Of a stretch of 64,000 bases of DNA, positions 1 to 12,400 are shown in pieces. The notes beneath the pieces were generated by a model. That model saw only the letters and a list, made by a program, of their open reading frames with translations, was not told where the DNA came from and ran no database searches. Source of the stretch: Paenibacillus sp. FSL H8-0332 (GTDB lineage Bacteria > Bacillota > Bacilli > Paenibacillales > Paenibacillaceae). The stretch's first letter is position 1. Every line of letters begins with the position of its first letter. The stretch spans positions 4,278,001-4,342,000 of the forward strand of contig NZ_CP150145.1 of NCBI RefSeq assembly GCF_037963835.1, written 5' to 3'. A program made the position numbers and the translations under genes.

Positions 1-3000
1 TCCAGACTGATTCCCCGGCAAGTCCATCCGTCCAGCCGGTCTGCCAGTTCCCTGTAAGCACCGACTCCACCGCTGCCGTCATGGATGAAGAACAACTGCC
101 GGTTCTCGTCTTCACCCTGCTTCAGCAGGATACATTTAGCTGGTGAAGCGGGGTGCTCCAGGCAGCTACCATATCCGTTGCCCAGTGCCAAAGTTGTCTC
201 GCGGAGCAACAGGTGACTCTCCAATTCACTGATCCTCGCACCCAGTTCCCTGATCGTCGGATAATTGAAAATATCGGCTAACGAGGCTTTGACGTTTAGA
301 CGGGTATTGATCTCCCATACAAGGGAAGCCGCCAGCAAGGAGTGTCCGCCCACGGCAAAAAAATTATCATCCAGACCTACCTTGGCTGCTCCCAATAAAC
401 CCGACCAGATGACTTGTAACAGTTGTTCTAAGGGTGAGAGTGTAGCTAGGACGTCCGCTGAATTCCGTGACAGGGCAGTCTCCGGGGCAGGCAGCGCCTT
501 TCGGTCCACCTTGCCGTTAGTATTCAGCGGCAGACTCTCCACCGGTATCAGATATGAGGGCATCATATATTCCGGCAGAGTCTTTGCTAGCTGCTTGCGG
601 AGCAGTTCCACCGGGAGACTGCCCACGACATAGGCACACAGGCTTTTCGCCCCGGATGCATCCTTCTGGACGGTAACCACAGCTTCCCGGACGCCCTCTT
701 GCTTCGTCATCTGTACGACGATTTCACCGAGCTCGACACGGTAGCCCCTGATTTTCACCTGGTGGTCGAAGCGTCCCAGATATTCCAGCATCCCTCCGGG
801 CAGCCATCTGACCCTGTCTCCACTCCGGTACATTCTGCCGCCGGGGGTAAAGGGGTCACGGCCGAACTTCTCTGCCGTCAGCTCAGGCTGACCTAGATAT
901 CCGCGGGCCAAGCCGTCTCCGCCAATGCATAATTCGCCGGGAAGGCCGACAGGCTGAAGCATATCTTCCTTATCCAAAATATAAACACGGGTATTCGGTA
1001 CAGGCTTACCGATAGAGATATTGTCGCCGTCAACCTCCGTAACCTTCTGGAACGAAGTATAAATTGTGCTCTCCGAGGGCCCGTACCCGTTAAGCAGCGT
1101 CAGTCCCGGCTGACTGTCAAGCAGCAGACGGATATGACGCGGCGACAGGCTCTCACCTCCCGTAATAATACAGCGCAGACCCGTAAATACCGTTACATCC
1201 ATATCCACCAGCTGGTGGAGCAGAGGAGCTGTGAACCAGGAGACAGTGATGCCGTACTGGTTCATTCTGCGGCGCAATGCTTCAGTGTCCAGCAGCTCCT
1301 CTTTACGGAGCAGACAGAGGGTGGCGCCTTTAACAAGCGTACCCCAGATCTCATACACAGACACATCAAACGCCAGGGAGCAGGTCTGCAGCACCCGATC
1401 TTCGGGATAGACAACCAATTCTCCCGCATCCATAACGATCCGCGCCAGATTGCGGTGCTCCAACAAAACGCCCTTTGGCGTTCCGGTAGAACCGGAGGTA
1501 TAGATTACATACATCAGATCATCCGGTCTTGCCCGTGGCAGCAAATTATCGGCGCTAAGTGAACCGCTAGCCATTACCGGCAGGAAGAGGATGCCTGATA
1601 CAGGAATATCATCGTCCCTTTCCTGGGATAACAGACAGATCCTGGCCTTACTGTCCTCCAGCAAATACGCAATCCGATCAGAGGGATACTCCGGATCAAT
1701 GGCTAAATAAGCAGCTCCAGCCTTCAGGATCGCTAAGATGGCGACAATCGTGTCGGGGGAGGTATGCGCCAGCACACACACAATCTCATTTCTCCCTACT
1801 CCCTTGTCAATAAGCACCCGGGCCAATTGATTAGCCTGCTTGTTTAATTCCCTGTAAGTCAGCCTGACTTCTCCATATTGAACTGCAATACGGTCCGGGC
1901 TCCGCTCGGCCTGTAGCTCGAACAGCCGGTGTATAGTGTGTTCCTGCGGATATTCTTGGCGGGAAGTATTGAATTCCACGAGAATTTGCTGCCTTTCCTC
2001 TTCCGTCAGCATCTCCAGCCGGCTGATCGGAAGATCAGGATCGGCGCATACAGATTCGAGAATCCGGCTGAAATGACGAAGCATGCGGTGTACCTCATCC
2101 TCTCTAAAGCAACTTCTCCGGTACTCAAACTCCATAATGATCTCGTCATCCGTCATATAAGCGAACAGACTGAGATCAAACTTTGCAATCCGATTCTCAA
2201 AGGCATGCGGTTCGAACCCTAGGCCTTGTAAGGGTCTTTCCGAAGCGGATTGACGGTTTTCCAGAGAAAAGCAGACATCAAACAGCGGATTTCTTCCGTT
2301 AATTCGTTCCGGGTTTATTTTTTCCACAAGCATTTCAAACGGATAATCCTGATTCTCCAAAGCCATAAAGGTATGGTCGGCTACTTCGTCCAGGTAGTCG
2401 GAAAACTTTTTGTTTCCGGCCGGTTTGTAACGCAGGGCAAGAGTATTCACGAACATTCCGACGATCCCTTCAAACTCAGCATGAGTTCGTCCGGCCACCG
2501 GCGTTCCGATCACCAAATCATCCTGCCCCGTATATTTGGCGAGCAACACCCCGTACACGGCCACCATCAAGATATATGGCGTTACATTGTAGCGCAGACA
2601 GAGCAAGCGGAATAAAACTGCGAGTTCAGGCGGTATAGCCAGGGATACGCAACGGCCCTCATAATTCGCCCGCTGACCGTTTCTGCTGAAGGGCAAGTCC
2701 AGTACAGGGACCCCATCCGCAAACTGGGAGAGCCAGAACTCCTCCTGCCTCTGGATGTTCACTTCCTTGAGCTGGTCGTTATGCCAAATTGCGTAATCTA
2801 CGTATTGGAACTCCAAGGGTGCAAGCTCCTGCCCCTGATAGGAGGCCATCAGCTCAGCAAAGATGATTTCAATGGTCACGGCATCGGCAATAATATGATG
2901 TATATCGAACAAAAGCAGATGGCTGTCCTGTCCCAGACGGATAAGCTCCGCTCTCCAGAGCGGCGCTTGTTCCAGGTTGAAGGGGCGGAGAAATGCTTCC

Positions 3001-3287
3001 ATATACCCGTCAACTAACTGCGTCCCGTAATCCCTGATGCTTAAAGCCGCGGTAAGTGTATGGTCAACCCGTTGAAGCACTTCCCCGTCATTCAGCACAA
3101 ATGATGTGCGCAAACCCTCGTGGCGGTGCACAAGAGTCTGCAGAGCTTCTTTAAGCCTTTCAATATTGAGTGCTCCTTCAATTCTCCGGCAGCACGGCAT
3201 ATTGTATATGATATTGCTCCCCAGCATACCGTTGATCAGAAACAGTCTTTTTTGCGCCGAGGACGTTTCATACATTTGGTACTCCAA
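1..3287 (-). CDS. NRPS terminal module, C-A-PCP-TE, cut by the window edge
   Basis: Partial gene of about 1,095 visible residues; the 3' end lies beyond base 1. It elongates with one amino acid and then releases the chain. Domains in order: C (residues about 1-440, motif HHIIADA at about 128-134, with Ala replacing the usual Gly of HHxxxDG), A (about 460-960), PCP (4'-phosphopantetheine Ser in GGHSLLA near residue 975), and the start of a thioesterase (LFFIHDGSGG, about 1063-1072). The A-domain pocket reads D-V-Y-W-I-G-G-I-Y in Stachelhaus order, which I cannot assign. The start chosen is TTG at 3287, preceded by AAGGGGAG at a 6-nt spacing; an in-frame ATG lies 12 nt further on. The same reading frame was confirmed at the A domain and at the edge. 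It lies 1 nt beyond the stop of the upstream NRPS gene, so it is co-transcribed and probably translationally coupled. Confidence 0.9.
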   Translation of the reverse strand, partial: MEYQMYETSSAQKRLFLINGMLGSNIIYNMPCCRRIEGALNIERLKEALQTLVHRHEGLRTSFVLNDGEVLQRVDHTLTAALSIRDYGTQLVDGYMEAFLRPFNLEQAPLWRAELIRLGQDSHLLLFDIHHIIADAVTIEIIFAELMASYQGQELAPLEFQYVDYAIWHNDQLKEVNIQRQEEFWLSQFADGVPVLDLPFSRNGQRANYEGRCVSLAIPPELAVLFRLLCLRYNVTPYILMVAVYGVLLAKYTGQDDLVIGTPVAGRTHAEFEGIVGMFVNTLALRYKPAGNKKFSDYLDEVADHTFMALENQDYPFEMLVEKINPERINGRNPLFDVCFSLENRQSASERPLQGLGFEPHAFENRIAKFDLSLFAYMTDDEIIMEFEYRRSCFREDEVHRMLRHFSRILESVCADPDLPISRLEMLTEEERQQILVEFNTSRQEYPQEHTIHRLFELQAERSPDRIAVQYGEVRLTYRELNKQANQLARVLIDKGVGRNEIVCVLAHTSPDTIVAILAILKAGAAYLAIDPEYPSDRIAYLLEDSKARICLLSQERDDDIPVSGILFLPVMASGSLSADNLLPRARPDDLMYVIYTSGSTGTPKGVLLEHRNLARIVMDAGELVVYPEDRVLQTCSLAFDVSVYEIWGTLVKGATLCLLRKEELLDTEALRRRMNQYGITVSWFTAPLLHQLVDMDVTVFTGLRCIITGGESLSPRHIRLLLDSQPGLTLLNGYGPSESTIYTSFQKVTEVDGDNISIGKPVPNTRVYILDKEDMLQPVGLPGELCIGGDGLARGYLGQPELTAEKFGRDPFTPGGRMYRSGDRVRWLPGGMLEYLGRFDHQVKIRGYRVELGEIVVQMTKQEGVREAVVTVQKDASGAKSLCAYVVGSLPVELLRKQLAKTLPEYMMPSYLIPVESLPLNTNGKVDRKALPAPETALSRNSADVLATLSPLEQLLQVIWSGLLGAAKVGLDDNFFAVGGHSLLAASLVWEINTRLNVKASLADIFNYPTIRELGARISELESHLLLRETTLALGNGYGSCLEHPASPAKCILLKQGEDENRQLFFIHDGSGGVGAYRELADRLDGWTCRGISL

Positions 3288-3288
3288 G

Positions 3289-3430
3289 TTAATCTCCCCT
3301 TCTTCTGCGCTCGCTTTTTTGAATTTTGACCGAAGACAGCGCATGGCTCTTGCCCGTCTTATCCGTTTTGTGGAGCTGCGCATTCCCAGCCAGGATGTTT
3401 CTGATATCCGTCTCGCCGGTCTCCAGGTAT
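3289..3430 (-). other. Probable deletion scar at the end of a C-domain fragment
   Basis: The upstream protein follows C-domain homology up to about DIRNILAG and then runs about 30 residues of unrelated, basic sequence to a stop at 3289. In the frame of the next gene the same DNA reads FKKASAEEGEINLEYQMYE, which looks like an ordinary linker leading into the following C domain. The picture fits a deletion that joined the N-lobe of one C domain to a PCP-C linker out of frame, removing a C-lobe, an A domain and most of a PCP. An assembly collapse over repeated C domains would look the same. What is seen is the frame change and the loss of homology; the deletion is an inference. Confidence 0.5.
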
Positions 3431-6400
3431 TCAATGGATAACGCAGGAGAATCGTGAATGTTCTGCACAATGACACCTTCAATCACCTCAAAGCTTGTTC
3501 TCAAGCTCTCATGCCGCCTTATAAGTCTGTTCAACGTGCGCTCAACCTTATTCCAATCCGGGCTTCCCCCCAGCAGTAGAGCGCCGGGCAGATTATAGCT
3601 TAAGTCCTCTCTGTTCAATTCATGAAGAATGAAGAGCCGGATTTGTGCTGAAGATGCCGGATAATACACGTTTACGGGTGCTTTAGGGATCGGAGCCGAG
3701 AATGCATTCGACTGTAAAGCGGCCAGCCCTTGTACCGGAAGCTCAGCGGAGTTCATTCGATCAGCCAGATACTCCGCCATACCTCGCAGTATCGGAAAAC
3801 GGAAGAAATCCTGCAGCCTTATTTCTATTTCAAAACGTTGTTGAATCTGGAACGACAATCTGTAGGCCATCAGGGAATCACCGCCAAGCTCAAAGAAATG
3901 GTCTTCCGCTCCTATGGAGACTCCCCGGAACAGTTCTGTCCACAGCGAGGCTAGTTCCAGTTGGATGGCTCCCGACGGAGCCACAAATATTTGTCCTGAG
4001 GGCAGTTCTGTCCCCATACTGCGGATGGCTTTACGGTCTAGCTTGCCGCCGGAAGTGAACGGCACGTGCTCCAGCGAGAAGAACTTGGCCGGCACCATGT
4101 ATTCCGGCAGATAACGCTTCAGAAATGTACGCAGCGCCTTAACGGTACAGTTCCCTTGGGTCAATAGATAAGCGGCAAGGTATTTATATCCCTGATCGTC
4201 TGTACAGTCGATGACCGCTGCCTGCCCGACGGCCGGATGCTGCAACAGATAATCCTCAATTTCCCCAGGCTCGATCCGGTATCCCTTAATTTTGACCATA
4301 TTATCCGTCCGCCCCAGACACAGAATCGCCCCGCCGGGCAAGCGCTGTGCCAGGTCACCCGTCCGGTACAACCGCTCGCCCTCGGCAAACGGACTGGCGA
4401 TAAACTTCTCCGCATTTAGCTCTTCACGGTTCCAATACCCTCTGGCCAGCTCCGGGCCGGACAGGCACAGCTCGCCTGTCTGGCCGTCCGGCACGATGCG
4501 GAGTGCATCGTCCAGAATATATGCCTGTGTGCTTCCCACCGGATATCCGATCGGAATCCGCTTATCCAGCTCATACGGAGAACATCTAAAGGCAGTGGCG
4601 AAAATACACGATTCGGTTGGACCATAGAGGTTGATCAGCGAAGCGCCCGGCACCTTGGCGAAGAATTCGCGGGCTTGCTCCTGCATCAATGGCTCTCCGC
4701 CAACCATCACAGAGTGGAGGGACGCCACTCTGCCGGACGTACCCGGCGACAATCCTGCTAAGAACATGGACATGGCTGTCGGCAGAAAGAACGTTGCCGT
4801 TACCTTGTTTTCTTCAATGGCTTCTATAATATGACGGGCGTCCTTCTCATAGCCCGCTTCCAATAGCACCAGCTTGCCACCGCATACAAATCCGCCGAAT
4901 AGCTCCAGCAGCGATGCATCGAATGTGTACGACCCTTTACTCAATAGAGTATCGGTTCTGCTTAAAGCTAAATGCTTCCACACCCACACCACCCGGCTTG
5001 TGAACGCTCCATGCTCAATGAGCACCCCCTTCGGCTTACCCGTAGAGCCCGAAGTTGTAATCATATATGCCAGATCAACTGGCGCAATCTGCAGTCCAGG
5101 ATTTGCGCAGTCCTGATCTTGTTCACAAAGGATGTCGATTTCCAGCACCCGAATCCTTTCATTCATCCATTCCCCCCGGCAGCTCCTGTGTGTCAATACC
5201 AGTTCGGCTCCGGTATCGGCCAGAAGCAACTGAATGCGTTCGGCCGGGTCCTCATGATGAATCGGCAGAAACGCCGCCCCCGCCTTCAGAATGCCCAGCA
5301 TGCCGATCATGACCTCGAACGAACGTTTCATAACAATAGCAACGATTTGTTCTCTGCCGATGCCAAGTTCAAGCAAGGTATGGGCCACGAGATTAGATTT
5401 CCGGTTCAGTTCTTCGTAGGTCATTGATTGTCCGGCATATATCAGGGCCACATTCTCCGGCGTTGCCTCTGCCTGCTCTTCAAATAAGAGGTGTACAGGT
5501 TTATCCAAGGGAAGCTCCGGCTTATTCCAGTCCCATTCCATTACTGCAGCAGGTTCATGTTCATCCGCAGACGGAGAGATCCCTGTAGAATCCGCTGTAC
5601 AGGGGGGCTCTACCCTTGCCTTAACCGAAGTTCCGGCTTCTGCAGCTACAGCGATTTCATTCACCTGGCCTTTATCCATAAGGATCTCACCAATTGTCAA
5701 CGTTGGCTTGTAGAGTACAGCTTCCAGGACAGTCAGGAAATCCTGGCTAAGACTTTGCACCGTCTCCGCTTTAAACAGTTCGGTATCATATTGGAAAAGA
5801 AGCTCCAAATCCTCCTTCATCATGGTGGCAGCGACCGTTAAATCGAACTGCGCCCCCGTATACTCCGTCTCGCACGGGGCTATGCTTACGCCGGGTAGCT
5901 CAATGGCCGCGGCCATGGATTCGTTGGCGAACGAGAACATTGTATCAAAGAGCGGATTGCGGTCTGCCTCCCCCGAAACATTCAGCTTGCTGACAAGCTC
6001 TTCAAAGGGATAGTCCTGGTGGGTATATGCGAGCAGGAAGTGTTCCTTAACCTCGCGGACGAAATCAGTCGCAATCATTCCGCTCTTCGGCCTATTGCGG
6101 ATGGCAAGCGTATTGACGAACATTCCAACAATCGGATTAAGACTGGCATGGCTTCTTCCTGAAACGGGTACGCCAACGACAATGTCTTCCTGACGGCTTA
6201 TGTTGCCAAGCAGGATATTGTAAACGGCGAACAACACCATAAAGACGGTTGTGTCCTGTCCGATGGCAAAGTGTTTCAATCGGCTTGCGGTGTCAAAGCC
6301 AATACGAAGACTGACGGCTCTACCTTCGCCTTTGCGTCTTAAGGGACGGGGGGAGTCGAGCGGCAGCCGCAGCTCTGGAATCGGCTCTTCAAATTGGCTG

Positions 6401-9400
6401 AGCCAGAATTGTTCCTGCTCCCGGTACAGCTCTCCACCCGTCAGGCTGCGCTGCCAATTCGCATAATCTTTATACTGGAGCGGCAGCTCGGGCAGTTCTT
6501 TACCGGCGTACAGCTCGGCAAACTCGCTCATGATAATATTTTGAGACAGCCCGTCCGTAATGATGTGATGCAAATCCATATACAGCACATGCTGTCCTGC
6601 GCCTGTCTTGATGATCTTTACACGAAGCGGTGGCCCTTCGCGCAGATTGAACGGCGTGACCAACCCATTGAGGTGGTCCGAAGCTTCAGTTCCGGCTAAA
6701 CCGCCGGTGTTCTCAATCCAAGCAGCCTGACCCTTTACCGTACTGGCCCTGAAAAAATCCCGCAAGCCCATCTCAACCTGCCATTCCTTATTAATCAAAT
6801 GCAGCAGCTTCATGGCTAACAGGGATTGCCCGCCCAGCAGGAAGAAATCATCCGAAGTTCCGATTCCCTCCTTCTGCAGCGTCTCGGACCACAGCTGGAC
6901 AAGCCGGTGCTCGGTTGGCGTTGAAGGTTCTACTGGATGTAGGCTTGCCGGACTCCTGCTGTCAGGCAAAGGGAGCTCCCTCCGGTTCACTTTGCCGTTT
7001 TCCGTCAACGGAAGGGCAGGCATACGTATATACACGCCGGGAAGCATATATTCCGGAAGCACGGTCTTAAGGAAGGCTTTCCATTCGGGAGCCGGGATCT
7101 CTCTGTCCGATACATAATAAGCTGCAAGCTCAATGGTTCCGGAAGGCCCGCTGTAGCCTGTTACAATACTGTCCGTGATTACGGGATGCCGCTGCAATGC
7201 CGCTTCGATCTCGCCGGGCTCAATCCGGTAGCCGCGCACTTTAAGCTGCTGATCCATCCGCCCCAGAAACTGGAGATTGCCACCTGGAAGATATCTGCCG
7301 AGATCTCCCGACTTATACAGGCGTTCCCCCGGTATCCAAGGGTGGGGAAGAAACTGCCGATTCGTTAAAGCGGGCTGATTCAAGTAACCTCTGGCCACTC
7401 CTCGTCCGGCAATGCAGATTTCACCAGGGACGCCCGGAGGTTGCAGCTCCAGGGAGGCATTCATAATATATACTGCTGTATTGGCGATAGGCCTGCCGAT
7501 AGGCAGCGACCGGGACTGTACGGCCTCTACCCTGTAATACGCCGCGCAGACCGTGGCCTCTGTCGGTCCATAGGTGTTGTACACCTGAGCATATCGGACC
7601 AGGCTTGAGACGTAGTCCCCCTTCAGCACATCGCCTCCACTGATGAAGACGCGGACGGAATCAAGCGGCGGCAACTGGTTAAGCTCGTTCAACACAAAGG
7701 GCGACGTGCTTAGCAGCGTAACCCGGTGCTCCCTGATGAGCGTCTGAAGCCGCAGAATATCGAGCAGCTCCTCTTGCTGGACGATAACAATCCGGCCTCC
7801 GGCTGCCAGAACCGGAAAAATCTCCTCTACGGAGACATCGAAGGCATAAGAGGCCTGCTGCAGGATGACATCGCTGCCGGAAAGCGAGAATTCATGACGG
7901 AAAGACGATATATAATGAACGACATTCCGATGCTCCACCATCACCCCTTTCGGCTTACCTGTAGAACCTGATGTATACAGAATATAGGCCAGATTATGCG
8001 GTGCAGTATGACACCCCGGTTGCGATGCTTCCCCCGTATACAAGGTTTCGTCGGTAATATCAATTACCGGCCCCTTGTACGCGACGATTCCTGACAGATT
8101 GGATGAAGCCATCAGCAAGGACATGCCGCTGTCTTGGATGATGAATGCCAGACGCTCTTGTGGATATCCGGGCTCCATAGGCACGTATGCCGCGCCTGCC
8201 TTCATCACAGCCAGCATGGAAGCAATCCGGTCCACGGTACGCTCAACGAGGAGGCCGACCCTGTCGTCTGGCGACAGGCCGAACTTCCCCAATGCGCAGG
8301 CCAGATGATTGGCCCGTTCATTCAATTCCTTGTAAGTGAAGCTGCGTCCACCGCATATGACAGCTATATTTCCCGGAACAGCCGCGGCCTGCTGCTCGAA
8401 CAACTGATGGATCAGCAAGTGCTGCTGCACGGGGATCGGGGCGCCGCTGTATTCGGTTATGAGTTGTTCCTGCTGCTTCCCGGATACCAGGGAGATTTGG
8501 CCGATCGGTCTGGAAGGATCGGAAATAATCTCATCCAGAAGATGCTCGAAATAACTGCCTAAGCGTGCAATCGTGCTCTCCGTGAACAACTGTGTGGCAT
8601 ACTCGAAGCGAAAACAGAGCCGGCCGGCCCGTTCGAACCAAATCAATGTCAAATCGACATGGACCGCTTCAACCTTCGCTTCCAAAGGCTCAAATTGCAA
8701 CTGGTCTGCGCTCAGTGCCTCTCCGGTGAAATTCTGGGAGATGAATTGAACATCGAACAGCAGGTTCCGGCTGGAATCCCGCTCCAGATGAAGCTGTTGC
8801 AGCAGCATTCCATGAGGATAATCCGCATGCTCATAAGCCTCAAGGGCAAGCGTCTTGACCTCCTGAAGATAATCTTCAAACCTCTTGTCGCAAGAGGGCG
8901 TGCTACGGAGCGCAAGCGTATTAATGAAGAGGCCGATCAGCCGTTCGGTCTCTTTCTGTTCCCGGCCGGCGCTGGGCGTGCCGATCACGAGTTCTTCCTT
9001 GTTGGCATATTTGGACAAGAGCACCGCATAAGCGGCAAACAGAAGCATAAACAGCGTTACTCCGCTCCTGGAGGCTGCATTCTTAATTTTGGCCGTCACT
9101 TCTTCTCCCAGCTCCAGATTGTAGACATCACCCGCAAAATTCATTTCAGGCGGTCTTGGCGAATCCGTCGGAAGCTCCAGTACAGGCCATTCAGTACGAA
9201 ACTGATTAAGCCAGTATTGCTCTTGACGGTTCAGTTCCGCTCCTTGAAGACGTTCATTTAACCAAAACGCATAATCGGTATACTGGACCGGGAGCCCCGG
9301 AAGATCTTGACCGGAGTACAGTTGAATGATGTCACTCAGCAATATTCCAATCGATGCGCCATCCGCAATAATATGATCCACATCAAGCATAAAGAGATGC

Positions 9401-12400
9401 CGTTCGGCGGATATCTTGACCAGCCTGGCCCTGAACAGAGGGGCAACGCCTAAGTCAAACGGCCGGACAAATTCGCTTATATAATCCTTGTATTCACGGT
9501 TATCGGCATCCGCGAACCCGAGCTCAAATTCTACTTCATTCCTCACCTTCTGGACCAGTTCCTCCCCCTGTAGTTCAAAGGAGGTTCGCAGCGAACTTTG
9601 ACGCTGGATGACCCGCTGCAGGGCATTCTCCAGCCGCTCTACTTGAAGGGGACCGCTCAGAATCATCACGCTGCACAGATTGTTCAGTGTGCTCTCTCCG
9701 GCCATTTGCCGGATCAGGAAAAATTGCCGCTGTGCAGACGTAGCAGGATAATATTCACGGACGCCTGCAGGCCCCAGCACAGCCTCTTGTGCTGGCCCCC
9801 ACATCTGCGGCAGGCCCGCCCCGGTAATCGGTCTGCTCCAGTCAGCCGCGCCTTCATCCACGTATTCCGCCAGCTCTTCAACCGTCAAGTACCGGAACAA
9901 ATCACTGATCTCTGTCTTCTTGTCTAAGGTATTATTCATCATGGAGATTATTTTGCCAGCCAACAGTGAATCCCCGCCCAAATCATAAAAATTATCATAA
10001 AGATTCACCTGCTCATGTCCCAGCACCTCGGCCCAAATGCCGGCAATCGTCCGCTCCGAATCGCTGTATGTCCCCGATTCCCTGCCCCGGATGCTGAAGC
10101 TACGGCGCTGCATGGTGCCCGTCTTCTGTCCGGACCGGCGATAGCGGTACCGTCCCAAGGCGCTGCGAATCTCAGCTGACAGACCTGTTGGCATGGCAGC
10201 TTCAAGTCTGGCCGCCAGGGCATAATTCAGCCTGCCGACCATCATCCGCGGCGCCGGATGCTTCAGGATTTCCTCAAGGGCATCCAGCGCTTCACCTGTC
10301 CGCAGGCCCTTAAACCATGTAGAGCTCAGATCCAGATTATAGTCAACAGCCATTCCTGTCTCACTCCAGGAAGCCCACTCTATAGCAATGGTTTTCTTGC
10401 CTGAACGGTTACGAAGCTCTGCATAAGCGTCCATAAAGGCATTTGCTGCCGTATAGTCCGATTGCCCAGGCCCTCCAAATACGGAAGAGACCGAAGAAAA
10501 TAACATCAGAAAATCCAGATTATCCTGCTCGGTTAGCTTGTCCAGAATACGTGTTCCTTGTATTTTAGGCAGTAGAAGCTTGCAGAATCCCTCATCCTCC
10601 TTCAGGGCAAAGACACCTGCACCGGCCTTGCCGGCCGCATGGATAACACCATGTATGCCTCCCCCCTGATACCGTAAATTCGTGAAGATACGGTTCATGC
10701 TTTGCTCATCTGAAATATCAGCCTGTATATAATCAACAACAGCCCCGTTGGCTTCCATGGCCAGAAAGGCCTTAATGCTTCTGAATGCACGTGGTGCTGT
10801 ATCTGCGGCAACGGCAGTTGCCCATGCTTCCTTGGGCGGTAATGCGGTCTGGGCAATAAAAGCCAGATGTACCCCGGTCCGGGAGGCCAGCCACTTTCCA
10901 ACCTCCAGTGCCAGTCCTCCGGTGCCCCCGGTGATGACGTATACTCCCCCGTCCCTGACGATGAGCTCTGTATCTACAGATTCGCCGGGGTCTGCCCATT
11001 GCAGTTCTTCGGCATACCCTTTTCCGTCCCGAAGCGCCAGCAGATACGGTCTGTCGACCATGGCCATAGCTGCGAGCACTTCCTCCGGCTCCGTCATCTC
11101 GTCCACATCAATGCAGCGGCAGTTCAGTCCGGCATCTTCCTGCCCTATAACCTTAGCCAACCCGTACAATGCCGCATGCTCCGGCATAATCAACATTTCC
11201 GTTCCAGTTACCTCATAGGCGGATCTGGCAACAACAACCAGGCTTGAATTCAGTTTGCCGGTCACCGCCTGAGCCAGATGCAAAAAGGTTAACAGCAGCG
11301 ATTCATCGGACACACAGGGGTCCGCTCCCCATAGATAGAGGAGGAGTCCGGAATGCATACACTCCTCTTCTTCAAAAAGCCGGGCAAACTCCCCTTTGCT
11401 TCCGCCGCAAATATAGGTGTCGCTATCCAGGCGGGCGAATCGCCTGCCACGCTTGACTTCAATCACTCGCCGGTTCTCCCCGCGGAGACTACGGGCCATT
11501 GATTGGGCCAACGGGCTATTGTCTGTGAACATGATAATAGCTTGCTCCTGTGGCCATAGCTGAGCGGGTGACGAAGGTTTCGCTGCCCCTGAAGACCCCT
11601 CCACGCTGATCCAGGCAATTCGATGGTAGAGCCGTTCTTCTGCTGAAGGACCCGCTTGAACCTCTCCGGCACGAACCCTTTTAACGGTGTAATCCTCAAT
11701 TTCGAGCAGCACTCTTCCTTGATCATCCAGAATCAGCACATCGACGGTTAACAATTCTCCGTTTTCCTTGGCCTCCTGTTTCTTGACGGCATAGCTGTAA
11801 AAGTGTTCCGGAAGGGAATCGTAGATCCGTAATCTACGATATGTAAGGGGCAGGAACAGCCCGGTTCCCAGGCTTTGACTAGTCACTCCCACCGCAGCAT
11901 CCAGCAGTGCAGGATGCAGTTTGTATTGCTCCAGATCTGCATGGAACGGATGGCTCAGCGATAATTCCGCCAACACCCGGTCTTCTCCCGCTTCAATCTT
12001 CCGCAAAGAGTTCCAGCGCGGTCCAAAGTCGAAGGCGCCGGCTGTGTCTTCAGTGTTTTCTGCAACGGCTATCTCCTGCACCTGGCATTGAGACCGGAGC
12101 TTAGCCAAATCAACCGTGCGGCCGCCATCCGGTCCAAAAGAAGCTTTACCTTGGGCATGCCTGACCCAGCCCCGTTCCTCCTCCAGACCGGCAGGCTCTC
12201 CGCGGCTGAGCACCGCGAATTCAACCTCCTCCTCTTCCCAGCGGAGAACCGTCTGGACTTCTCGTATTTCGTCCGGTTCCACAATTAGCGGAGACACGAA
12301 GAGAATGTCCCTGAGTTCAAGAGCTTCCCCTGAATGGCCGCACGCCTGCAAAGCTGCCTGCACCATCTCCAGATATGCCGTTCCCGGAACAATGGAACGG

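Noticed and set aside
8659..9261. 200-residue plus-strand reading frame
   Set aside because: It lies wholly opposite a C domain of the large PKS-NRPS; long antisense frames are common in this GC range.
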